In this document: piece by piece, positions 35,654-46,100 of the stretch | Layout: every line of letters starts with the position of its first letter | Numbering within the stretch: position 1 is the first letter of the stretch | Assembly: GCF_001715975.1 (NCBI RefSeq) | Contig: NZ_MARB01000006.1 | Span: forward strand, 124,001-188,000 | DNA length: 64,000 nucleotides | Source of the DNA: Candidatus Thiodiazotropha endolucinida | Lineage (GTDB): Bacteria > Pseudomonadota > Gammaproteobacteria > Chromatiales > Chromatiaceae | Direction: 5' to 3' | Program-made: the position numbers and the translations under genes | Notes under the pieces: generated by a model | Databases searched by the model: none | Told to the model about the DNA's origin: nothing | The model's input: the letters and a program-made list of their open reading frames with translations, nothing else

Positions 35654-35728
35654 GCGTCATGCGGGACCTGAAATCATCAAGTGTTATTTTTCGAGTCTAG
35701 GCCAAGTGGAAGCAGAAGGTTATAGCAT

Positions 35729-36451
35729 ATGAATTTGTTCTATTATGGAACGTTGGTAGCTTTGGTGGGTTTCTTTCCTCTGCAATCAATCGCGGATGAG
35801 TTGCAGGTAGGAAAGGAGATGGACATTAAGCTGACAAGTGATAAGCCCTATCTTCATGTCATCCACGAGGGAAAATCGGTGAAGGTGCAGCGGGTTCAGG
35901 ATCCGGAGTATGTGCTCAAGGGATATTATGCGAAGACGGCGCGTAAATGTCCGCCGTTCTGTCTGCAACCGATGCAAGTGGATTCCAGTGTGGCTACAAT
36001 CGGTGAGGTTGAGCTCTTCGACTTTATGGAGACGAAATTCCGAGATGGCAAAGGCATCCTGATTGACGCTCGCACACTTGAGTGGTTTGAGCGCGGCACC
36101 ATCCCCGGATCGATCAATATCCCGTTCACTGTGCTCAGTAAAGCAGGTACTGCGGAAAATGATGATGCGTTAAAGCTTTTCGGGGGTAAGCTGAGGGGGG
36201 AAGTTGGCTCGATCTCACGTAAGCTCGAGGAAATAGGCATTATCAATAGCGAGGGTAAAACCGATACCTGGGATTTCACCGATGCCAAAGAGCTCGTTCT
36301 CTGGTGTAATGGTCCGGAATGCGGACAATCCCCCAGGGCAATCAAAGGGCTCTTGAGTGTAGGTTACCCTGCGAACAAAATCTTCTATTACAGAGGTGGT
36401 ATGCAAATGTGGCAACTGTGGGGGTTGACGACTGTGGTGCCAGGGGAATGA
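35729..36451 (+). CDS. Exported single-domain rhodanese-like protein
   Basis: 240 residues. Signal peptide MNLFYYGTLVALVGFFPLQSIADE. A short N-terminal beta region with a Cys pair (ARKCPPFCLQPMQVD) precedes a rhodanese domain (ILIDARTLEWFERGTIPGSINIPF). Its active loop is WCNGPECGQSPRAIKGLL, where Cys is followed by a second Cys four residues later. It probably binds sulfane sulfur or takes part in periplasmic redox chemistry. It is distinct from, but chemically similar to, the triple rhodanese at 12.6-13.7 kb. It sits between gshB and pilG, which are often direct neighbours elsewhere, so the pair 35273-36451 looks inserted. Confidence 0.82.
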   Translation: MNLFYYGTLVALVGFFPLQSIADELQVGKEMDIKLTSDKPYLHVIHEGKSVKVQRVQDPEYVLKGYYAKTARKCPPFCLQPMQVDSSVATIGEVELFDFMETKFRDGKGILIDARTLEWFERGTIPGSINIPFTVLSKAGTAENDDALKLFGGKLRGEVGSISRKLEEIGIINSEGKTDTWDFTDAKELVLWCNGPECGQSPRAIKGLLSVGYPANKIFYYRGGMQMWQLWGLTTVVPGE

Positions 36452-36545
36452 ACCACTCTGTATTTGTGAAAATAGGGTTGCTGGGATGTTTTTGGTTTCA
36501 GCATTGATTCAGATTCAACTAGGTCTGTGACATGAGGATTTTGAT

Positions 36546-36950
36546 GTGAGCGGTGATGATAATGAGATGGACATCTCTGGTGTCAAGGTCATGGTCATCG
36601 ATGACAGTAAGACAATCCGAAGGACGGCTGAAAGCCTTTTGAAAAAGGCAGGGTGCGAAGTCACAACGGCTACAGACGGTTTCGAAGCATTGGCAAAGAT
36701 TGCCGATCACCATCCGGATGTGATTTTTGTCGATATTATGATGCCGCGGCTCGATGGCTACCAGACGTGTGCTCTGATCAAGCACAACGATGTCTTCAAG
36801 AAGATTCCTGTGATCATGCTCTCGAGTAAGGATGGACTGTTCGACAGGGCGCGCGGGCGTATCGTTGGATCGGAACAGTATCTGACCAAACCTTTCACAA
36901 AGGATGAGTTACTCGGGGCGATCAAACGCTATGTCAAGCATGCAGCATGA
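36546..36950 (+). CDS. pilG: Twitching-motility response regulator PilG
   Basis: 134 residues, a stand-alone CheY-like receiver: VKVMVIDDSKTIRRTAESLL, phosphoacceptor Asp63 in VIFVDIMMPRLDGYQ, and the switch residues MLSSKDG and LTKPF. In Pseudomonas PilG receives phosphate from ChpA and promotes type IV pilus extension and cAMP signalling. The GTG start at 36546 follows GAGG by 8 bases. The later ATG at 36567 is an alternative. First gene of the chemosensory operon. Confidence 0.94.
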   Translation: MSGDDNEMDISGVKVMVIDDSKTIRRTAESLLKKAGCEVTTATDGFEALAKIADHHPDVIFVDIMMPRLDGYQTCALIKHNDVFKKIPVIMLSSKDGLFDRARGRIVGSEQYLTKPFTKDELLGAIKRYVKHAA

Positions 36951-37011
36951 CTTTTTAAAGACATTCTGACATCAGCCGATAAGGCAGAAAACCACCGGGT
37001 AGAGAAAGACG

Positions 37012-37449
37012 ATGATTAAAAATATATTTCGCAAGGGTCGCGAACAATCCGTCGAAAGCGATGTGCCGGTATCGAGTCAGTCAAAGGCCAGGGTTCTGGT
37101 GGTCGATGATTCACCCACTGAAATACATATCTTCAAGAAAATCCTGGAAAAGCAGGGATATCAAATACTTGTGGCAAAGGATGGCCAAGAAGGCGTCGAC
37201 GTAGCCAAGCAGGAGCTGCCCGACATCATCCTCATGGATGTGGTGATGCCGGTTTTGAACGGATTCCAGGCCACAAGACAGCTTAAGAATGATGAGTCTA
37301 CGGCAAATATACCTGTCATTATGGTCACCACCAAAGGGCAGCAGACAGATAAAAACTGGGGTATGCGCCAAGGTGCCACAGAATATTTGGTAAAACCGGT
37401 GGCTCCTGCCGAATTATTGCATAAGATCAAGGCGTTGATCGATGCCTGA
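37012..37449 (+). CDS. pilH: Twitching-motility response regulator PilH
   Basis: 145 residues. An N-terminal extension (NIFRKGREQSVESDVPVSSQ) precedes a CheY-like receiver: ARVLVVDDSPTEIHIFKKILEKQGY, phosphoacceptor Asp76 in IILMDVVMPVLNGF, Thr/Lys switch VTTKGQ and EYLVKPV. PilH competes with PilG for ChpA phosphate and affects pilus retraction in Pseudomonas. The stop overlaps the pilI start by 8 bases. Confidence 0.93.
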   Translation: MIKNIFRKGREQSVESDVPVSSQSKARVLVVDDSPTEIHIFKKILEKQGYQILVAKDGQEGVDVAKQELPDIILMDVVMPVLNGFQATRQLKNDESTANIPVIMVTTKGQQTDKNWGMRQGATEYLVKPVAPAELLHKIKALIDA

Positions 37450-38014
37450 TACAACCCTTGCGCCTCCCTCCTCTGTAGAAACACCGCAGGCTGTGGTGGG
37501 GCTCCTTGCGGAGCTGGAACAGCGTTGTAGAGACAGGGCCTATGGCCTGCCACAACAGAAGCTGATTCAGAGCTATTGGGAGGGCGTGATGTTCTATGTG
37601 GGGGAGCACCGTTTCGTTGCGCCATTGAGTGGCGTCAAGGAGATCCTCAATCACCCCTCTTCGTTAACGCCCGTACCAGGCTCAAAGACTTGGATGATGG
37701 GAGTGGCGAACGTCCGTGGGACATTGATTCCTGTAGTTGATCTGCAGCTCTATCTGATCGGTATGAAAACCCGACATGGCAGGCGCAGTCGAGTGCTCGT
37801 AATTACCCTGGGAAGCGGTTTGACCGGGGTATTGGTCGGGGAGATGGTGGGTATGCGTCACTTTGCCAGGGAGACCGCGAGAAAGACGCAGTTCGTCAAC
37901 GACAAATTTTCAAAATATGTTCAATTCGAATTTGATCAGGATGGCATGACATGGCCGGTTTTCAGTCTCTCGGCACTCGCGGAAGACCCGGGCTTTCAGA
38001 TTGCCGCGACCTGA
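37442..38014 (+). CDS. pilI: CheW-like adaptor PilI
   Basis: 190 residues with a CheW domain (about 40-175): MFYVGEHRFVAPLSGVKEIL, VANVRGTLIPVVDLQLYL and TGVLVGEMVGMR. It couples the receptor PilJ to the kinase ChpA. The start lies inside the pilH end. The order pilG-pilH-pilI-pilJ is conserved. Confidence 0.92.
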   Translation: MPDTTLAPPSSVETPQAVVGLLAELEQRCRDRAYGLPQQKLIQSYWEGVMFYVGEHRFVAPLSGVKEILNHPSSLTPVPGSKTWMMGVANVRGTLIPVVDLQLYLIGMKTRHGRRSRVLVITLGSGLTGVLVGEMVGMRHFARETARKTQFVNDKFSKYVQFEFDQDGMTWPVFSLSALAEDPGFQIAAT

Positions 38015-38069
38015 TGCAATGGTGAACATCGGATGAGGACATGGGCTTTAGCTTTCGGGAGAATTCAGA

Positions 38070-40109
38070 ATGAAAGGTAGACGCGCGGGTAGTACGTTGC
38101 CCTCCAACAAGGTCATCACCATATTAGCCATACTGGTACTGGTGAGTCTAATCCTTGCACTCGTAACCTTCTTGCACACGACCCAGCGTGAATCCTACGA
38201 CGAGCAGTACCTGATCCGTGCTGCCGAGCAGCAGGTGCTGGCTCAGCGAATCGCAAAATATGCTATATCCGCCGCTCGCGGTGAATTGCAATCGTTTGCG
38301 CCGCTGAAGAAGAGTCGTGACCGCTTCGACAACATCATGTGGGAGCTGAAGAACGGTACAAAAAGCCAGGGGCTTCCGGCTTCGCCCATAGAGGTAATGC
38401 CTACGGTGCGGAATCTGGAGAACAAGTGGCTTGAATTGCAGGGAAATATCGATGAAATACTGAAAGCGCAAGAGAATATTCTTGCGATCGATGAGTTCTC
38501 CGCCGTCGTTTCCGAGTTTGTCCCTCAGTTGCAGGAGTTGTCGGAAGAGTTGGCTGAGGTTCTGATCAACAGTAATGCTCCCAGACGACAGATCTATATC
38601 GCCACCGAGCAGGAGATGTTGATTCAGCGAATCAACTCAAACGTCAATCTGGTGCTTGAAGGTGGTCAGGAGACTGCAGCGGCGATCGACCAGTTCAGTC
38701 GCGATGCCGATTTCTTCGGCCGTATCCTGCAGGGATTGCTGAATGGCGACAAAGAGTTGGGTATCGCCAAGGTCGATGACAAGATCGCCAAGCAGAGATT
38801 GGCGGATGTTTCCACACTGTTCGCTACCATCAACGACAATACCACTGAGATCATCAGCAATATTCCTGATGTGTTGCCAGCCCTTGAAGCGGCTTCCGTG
38901 GTCAACAATTCATCCGACAATGTAAGTAATGCAGCAGAAGAACTGATCGCGGCCTTTGGTGAATCTCCGGGTCGTTTCTCTGTTCTCGGGATAAAGGCAG
39001 GGCCTGTAATGATCGCCGTGTTCGGTGCTGCAGCGGTGCTGTTTCTGGTCTTGTTGGGTGTGCAGTTGATTATGGATGCCCAGCGTCGGGAGCAGGCAAG
39101 TAAGCAACAGAATGAGGCAAATCAGAAAGCTATCCTCCAGCTGCTCGATGAAATGGGTGATCTGGCGGATGGCGACTTGACCGTAACAGCAAGCGTAACC
39201 GAAGACATTACCGGTGCGATTGCCGATTCTATCAACTATGCGATCGAGGCGTTGCGTGAACTGGTAACAACCATCAACAGCACCTCTGAGCAGGTCTCTG
39301 GTGCGACCCAGGAGAGTCGTGCCACGGCCATGCATCTCGCCGAGGCGAGTGAGCATCAGGCAGAGCAGATCACTCAGGCGAACGAGTCGATCAAGACGAT
39401 GACCCAGGCTATCGATCAGATGTCGCAGGATGCGACCGAGTCGGCGGAGGTCGCGAAACGTTCGGTGGAGATCGCGAGTACCGGCGCGGACACCGTGCGC
39501 AATACCATCTCGGGCATGGACAATATTCGTGAGCAGATCCAGGAGACTTCGAAACGTATCAAGCGCTTGGGTGAGAGTTCGCAAGAGATCGGTGATATCG
39601 TCGAACTGATCGACGATATCGCGGATCAGACCAATATCCTGGCATTGAATGCCGCCATGCAGGCGGCCATGGCCGGTGAAGCGGGTCGCGGCTTTGCGGT
39701 GGTTGCGGACGAGGTGCAGCGCCTTGCTGAACGTTCGATCAATGCTACCAAACAGATTGAAGCACTGGTTAAGACCATTCAGGCAGATACCAACGAGGCA
39801 GTCACCTCAATGGAGGCGAGCACCTCAGGTGTGGTCAAGGGAGCGACTCTGGCCGAGGATGCCGGCGAGGCATTGAAAGAGATTGAAAGCGTATCCCAAT
39901 ACATCGCTGACCTTACGGGTAAGATCGCATCATCAGCACAGGATCAGTCAAGTCAGTCGGTGACTGTCAAGGATACGATGAGTGTTATTCAGGAGATCAC
40001 CAATCAGACTTCCGAAGGCACCCATCAAACGGCTAACTCGATTGGCATGTTGGCGGATCTTTCGGATCAGCTGCAGAAATCCGTTGCTGGTTTCCGGTTA
40101 CCTTCTTAG
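38070..40109 (+). CDS. pilJ: Twitching-motility methyl-accepting chemotaxis protein PilJ
   Basis: 679 residues. Two membrane helices (about 13-33, [19 protein letters not shown], and about 312-335, [21 protein letters not shown]) flank a helical periplasmic sensor containing two PilJ-type repeats ([23 protein letters not shown]). A HAMP-like linker and the cytoplasmic signalling domain follow, with the hairpin tip about 525-555 ([20 protein letters not shown]). PilJ senses pilus-surface contact in Pseudomonas. Confidence 0.94.
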   Translation: MKGRRAGSTLPSNKVITILAILVLVSLILALVTFLHTTQRESYDEQYLIRAAEQQVLAQRIAKYAISAARGELQSFAPLKKSRDRFDNIMWELKNGTKSQGLPASPIEVMPTVRNLENKWLELQGNIDEILKAQENILAIDEFSAVVSEFVPQLQELSEELAEVLINSNAPRRQIYIATEQEMLIQRINSNVNLVLEGGQETAAAIDQFSRDADFFGRILQGLLNGDKELGIAKVDDKIAKQRLADVSTLFATINDNTTEIISNIPDVLPALEAASVVNNSSDNVSNAAEELIAAFGESPGRFSVLGIKAGPVMIAVFGAAAVLFLVLLGVQLIMDAQRREQASKQQNEANQKAILQLLDEMGDLADGDLTVTASVTEDITGAIADSINYAIEALRELVTTINSTSEQVSGATQESRATAMHLAEASEHQAEQITQANESIKTMTQAIDQMSQDATESAEVAKRSVEIASTGADTVRNTISGMDNIREQIQETSKRIKRLGESSQEIGDIVELIDDIADQTNILALNAAMQAAMAGEAGRGFAVVADEVQRLAERSINATKQIEALVKTIQADTNEAVTSMEASTSGVVKGATLAEDAGEALKEIESVSQYIADLTGKIASSAQDQSSQSVTVKDTMSVIQEITNQTSEGTHQTANSIGMLADLSDQLQKSVAGFRLPS

Positions 40110-40193
40110 TGGCCGAGATCATCGATTGATGCGAAAGCAGATGCGAGTTGCCATAGTCATCCCAACAACCATCCTGATTGGAGTGCGCCAAGT

Positions 40194-43100
40194 ATGAGTA
40201 ATGCGCAAGAATTTTGTGCTCTGAATTGGGTAAAGGATGAGTTGGACATCTCCATTCGCCATGCCCGGCAGGCCCTTGAAGCCTATGTGGAGTCACCTGG
40301 AGACGGCAGTTCGCTCGCTGTATGTGGTGATCATCTGCATCAGATTGCCCGTGTCTTGCAGATGGTTCAGGTGTATGGCCCCAGTATGCTCACCGAGGAG
40401 ATGGAACTGGTTGTCAGAGACATGGCAGAGGGTACGGTCAGACAAGAGGAGGATGCGGCCGAAGCCTTGATGCTGGCACTTATTCAACTGCCGGACTATC
40501 TGGAGAAGCTGCAGGGCGGTGATGCCGATATTCCGATGATTATTCTGCCATTGCTGAATGATCTGCGTGCGGTGCGGGATGCTCCACTGCTGTCGGAAGC
40601 GGCACTGTTCAAACCTGAAATCGACACGGCTCGGGCAACGGGTGAAGCGAATGCTGAGTTGCCGATGTACGCCCGGCAGATCAGGCAGAAATACCATTTA
40701 GGCCTGCTCAGCTGGTATCGCAAACGGGATACCATTCACGGCTGGCCGTTGTTGCGGGATGTTTTCACCACGCTTCATCAGCACGCGGGTACAGAGCCGG
40801 TACACCATCTGTTCTGGGTTGCCGAAGGTCTGATGCACGGTCTGATCGAGGGATCGATTGCCCCGGGAATTGCTGTCAAGCAGTTATTCAGCCGTCTCGA
40901 TCGCAAAATGAAGACGATTATCGACATGGGTGAGCAGGCGCTGGTTGAGACTCCGCCGGAAGCTCTCTTGAAGAACCTGCTCTATTATATTGCCCGGGCG
41001 GAATCCGACAATACCCTGATAAAAGAGATCAAGGATGCCTATAACCTCGATTCTGTCATGCCCAGTGAGGCTGAACTGACCGAGGGCAGGTTGGGCTTGA
41101 CCGGCTCCAACGCCGAATTGGCTGAGTCGATCAAGGATGCGGTTGGCAGTGAGCTGACCCGCATCAAAGATATTCTCGATCTGTTCATGAGGGATGAAAA
41201 GCCTGACATGGAAATGCTGGGTCATCTAGAGGCCCCAATTCGGAAACTGGCGGATACACTCGGCATGATCGGCCAGGGTGCATTGCGATCGAGACTCAAT
41301 CGGCAAGCCGACAAAGTTAAGAATTTCGTTGAGCAGGAGGTACTGCCTGAAGAGTTCGAACTCATGGAGATGGCTGGAGACATTTTGTATGTAGAGTCCT
41401 CGCTCAGTACCCTGCATACCTTTCAACCTGTAAAAGGGGATGGGTCGACTGATGATGGTCTGGTGCAGAGTCTACCGGAAGGTGAATACCAGAATCTGAT
41501 CAAACAGACGGTCAGAGAGGCGAAAGTAGAGATTGCCAAGTCTAAGGAGGCGATCATCAGCTTTACCGAGGCGACGGATAACAGCTCGGTTTTAGATAGC
41601 GTCTATGAGAGTTTCAAGCGGGTTCAGGGGGCGTTGAACATGCTCAACCTGGGTGATGCCGCTGAACTGATGTATCAAACGGGAGAGTTTGTACAATCCT
41701 ACCTGATCGATGATGAACACATACCTGTCCGTCAACAACTCAACTCCCTTGCGGATGTGGTCAGCAGTATCGAGTATTATCTGGAGACACTGGTGGATGG
41801 GGCCGGTGATCGCCAGGAGATACTGGCAATCGCCCAGTCAGCATTGAATGATCTGCAGAATCTGGGCGGTGTCGAGATCACGACCTATACCGAACCGTCT
41901 GAAAACATCAATCTCGAAGAGTCGGCTGATCAGACAGAGGGCTATGAACTCGATGAGGAAGAGATCTCTGATCTGGAGCTGGGTGCCAGTAGCCTGCAGA
42001 TAGAGCAGCCGCAGCCTGAGCTGGAAATCATCTCTGAAGAATCCATGGACACGGCATCTGCACAAGAGGCTGAAACTCAGGAACCAGAGCTTGAAATCGA
42101 GCAGGAACCCGAAATCGCATCTGTTGATAAGCCCGTGCTGGAGGACATCGATCCTGAGATCCTTGAAATCTTCACGGAAGAGGCGCGGGAAGAGCTGGAG
42201 ACTATTCAGCAACATCTTCCGCGGTGGCAGCGAGATCATAATGACAGAGAGGCGCTGGCAACATTCCGACGCTCATTTCATACGTTGAAGGGAAGCGGAC
42301 GCCTGGTTGGCGCGAAAGTGATCGGTGAGTTGGCCTGGGCGGTTGAAAACATGTTGAACCGCCTGATCGACGAGACCATCAAGGTCAATCCTGACATGAT
42401 GGATCTATTGAACCGAGTCACCGATTCACTACCGGAGTTGATCAGTTGCCAGGAAAAGGGTGTATATCCGGACCTGGATGTTGAACTTATCCAACGCCAA
42501 GCCTATGCGTTGGCTGATGGCAAGCCCATGCCTGTCGCCAATCCGGAGCAAATGGAGAGCGTTGACGAACAGCCGGCAGAGGAAGAGGCACTCGAAATAG
42601 ATACCCAGCCATCTGAAGTGTCTGAGGATGTCTTGAGTGAAACTGCCACACCGGTGGTTGAGATTGAAGAAGAGATAGAAGAAGCGACAGATGCGGAAGA
42701 AACAGAATCAAAACAGGAATTCGATACCTTTCTCGACGACCTGTCGAGTCTGGAAATTGACACTGATCGATCTGAAATCTCCGACCAGGACTATGAACCA
42801 AGCGCTGAAGCTGCAGTCTCCGGGACAGATACTGCAATAGATGCCGAAGAGATATTACCCGAACAGGCGGCCGAAGAGGGATTGCTTGAGGAATTCACCG
42901 ATTCCGATTTAGAGATCGAGATAGATTCGGAGTTGCTTGATGTCTTCGGTGAAGAGTCCGAGGAACATATACTTGAGATCGAGCAGTTCATCGAAGGGGC
43001 TAGAAAAGCGAAGACGGAGATACTGATACCGGAAGAGGTGGTGCGTGCTTGCCATACCCTGCATGGTAGTGCCCATATGGCGGGTATCTCACCAATCGCC

Positions 43101-46100
43101 ATGCTCAGCGATGCGATGGAGGACTATGCCAGGGCATTGCATGAGCAGCAAATGGTTGTCGATGAGGAGATCCTTGAACTGTTCGGTGGCAGTGTCGGTT
43201 ACATTCGGAAACTGCTCGAGTGGTTACCTGAAGAGAGTCTACCCGAACCTCATATAGACACCTACCTTAACGGTTTGCGCAGTGCACGTGCACAAATTGA
43301 GGGTGAGGAGCGGGTAATCGTCGAAACACAGCCTGAACAGGAAGAGGTCCATTCAATAACTGACGATCTGGAGTCAGTGTCTGAAGTTGATCAGTCTGTT
43401 GAGGAAGCTGGGGAGACGGTTGTAGAGGAGCTGACGTCAGAATCGGAAATCGAGGAACCGGTTGAACCGATCACGGATGACGCCATCGTACCATTCCCTG
43501 CGGATGAAGATTCGCAACCTGGCGAGGTGAAGATTGATCTACCCGAGACAGCCGATATTCCAGCTCAGGATGCGATTGAATCAAACCTAATAGATCTGGC
43601 CAGTTACCAGCTCGATGAGGAACTGTTTGAGATTGAGGGAGATGATGAGCTGGTTGAGATTTTTGTCGAAGAGGGACGGGAGCTGTTGGACAATCTCGAA
43701 CAGCACTACAACGGATGGATTGAGTCTCCTCTGGACACCGCGGTCGTGGACGAGTTCAAACGCTCTCTGCATACCCTCAAAGGGAGTTCCAGGTTGGCAG
43801 GCATCAACCCAATAGGGGATCTGAGCCATGGTCTGGAAAACCTTTTCGAACGCATGTCCCGCGAAGAGATCGAACCGGATGCCACTCTGACGAATATGGT
43901 TCGCCAGGCCCTGGATGTCCTGGCGACACAAATAGATGATGCCGAGTCGGGTGGAAACGTACGCTTCTCATCTCAACTGCTATCCAGCCTGGAGGCGCCT
44001 CTCTCAAGTGCCGGGTTGAATGAGATAGATCGGGTTGAAGTCGAGGATGAGACTATTGGCGGGGATCTGCAGCTGGCCGAGGTTGAGGATGATGACCTTG
44101 AAGAGGAACTCCAGCTAATCGATGTCGAGGATGACGTCGTTGAGGAGGAACTGCCACTGCCCGAGGACAGCGTGCTTGGAGAGGGGGAGCTGGATCTAGC
44201 TGAAATCGATGATGCCGGCCTTGAGGAAGAGTTGCAAAAGGCAAAAGAGTCGGGTTTGGAATCTCCACAGATAGAAGCGGTAGATACCTCCTCATACTAT
44301 GATGAGCCAATGAGCTTTCTGCATGATGGCGACCTGTTCGAGGTGAGCGAGGACCCGGAACTGGTTGAGATCTTCATTGAGGAATCACGGGAGTTGATGG
44401 AAGCCCTGGAGGCCAATTATAACCAGTGGTGTGAGAACCGGGCAGACCATACAGGCCTGGATGGAATGCAGCGGGCGTTGCATACCATCAAGGGAAGTTC
44501 GCGTCTTGCCGGTATCGAGCCTGTGGGTGATCTGAGTCATGCCATGGAGTCCTTGCTGAACGGAGTAGTCAGGGGGCAGGTGGACATATCAGATAGAGTG
44601 TTTGCTGTTGTACGCCAGGCACTGGATTTGATTGCCACACAAACGGATGATGTCGCCAATACCGGCAAGGTCCATCAAGCTGATCCAATGATCGAGCGGA
44701 TCCAGGAAATCATTGATAATGCGTCACTGGAAGAGGATTCCATAGAAGAACTCATAGATCCAAATCTTGAGGAAGAGTTAGAAGAGTTGGAAGAGTCTGA
44801 GAGGGGTGCTGATGCAGTCGCTGAATCGGCTCCTGACGATGAAGATTTGGTGATACCTTTCGAGAGCTTCAATCTTGATGGTGTCAACGAGGAAGCAAGC
44901 AATCTGACAGATGAATCCTTCATGCTTGCGCATGATGAAGTACTGCTCGATGTCGGTGAAGATGATGAGTTGGTGCAGATCTTCATTGAAGAGGCGAAGG
45001 AATTCATTGAGCATATCGAAAGCAGTTATCAGCAGTGGTTTGAAAATGTTGACGACCATACAGCCATTGATGGTGTACAACGCAATCTGCACACATTGAA
45101 AGGCAGTGCACGGTTGGCTGGCACTATGCCGGTTGGCGATCTGAGTCATGCAATAGAATCGGTGATGACAGCCATTGTCGAAAAAGAGATTGATCCGATC
45201 GAGACGGTCACTGATTCAATGAGACACGCAATCGATCACCTGGCCCAGCAAATCGAGACAATCGCGAAATCCGGTAAAGTACCTGCCTCTGATAACGAGG
45301 TTGATCAGCTGCAGAATCTGCTTGGCGGCGAACCCACGCCTTCACATGCGGATTTGGTGGAGCCGATTCAGGAAGTACAGGAGGATGAAAGCAGCGAAGA
45401 GTTGGAGTTGGTTGAAGAAGTCATTGAGTCGGCGACAGTGCTTCCGTTCAACGATGAGATTGCAAAGCTGCTTGAACCGGATAAGAAAGAGGATGAGGAA
45501 AGTTTTAAGCCCACCAAGGAACAGGTACGTGTCAATGCGGATCTCATGGATCGCCTGGTCAATCATGCGGGTGAGGTGAGTATCTACCGGGCACGACTCG
45601 AACAGCAGAATAGCGTGCTTGGGTTCAACCTGTCAGAGTTGGAGCAGACAGTTTCACGTCTGCATAATCAATTGAGAAATCTGGAAATCGAAACCGAGGC
45701 ACAGATCATCTACCGTTGGGAACGGGAGCATGAGGATGACCGTGACAGGACCGAGTTCGATCCACTCGAACTAGACAGATTTTCTACCATGCAACAGCTC
45801 TCCAGGGCCTTGATGGAGACGGTCAACGACCTGGGAAATACCAATGAGTCGCTGAGAGACCTGCAACGCGAAACAGATACATTACTGTTGCAACAGTCGC
45901 GTATCTCCACTGATCTGCAGGACGGTTTGCTGCGCACACGCATGGTGCCGTTCGCTCAACTTGTACCCAGAATGCAACGCCTGGTTCGTCAGACCGCCGG
46001 TCAATTGGGCAAGAAGGCCAATCTTGAGTGTTTTGGAGTTGAAGGGGAATTGGATCGCAGCATCCTCAACCGTATGGTGCCGGTACTGGAACATTTGCTG

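Noticed and set aside
38910-39584. 224-codon minus-strand frame opposite pilJ
   Set aside because: Rich in Arg and Leu from reversed coiled-coil codons, without a start signal. pilJ is unambiguous.
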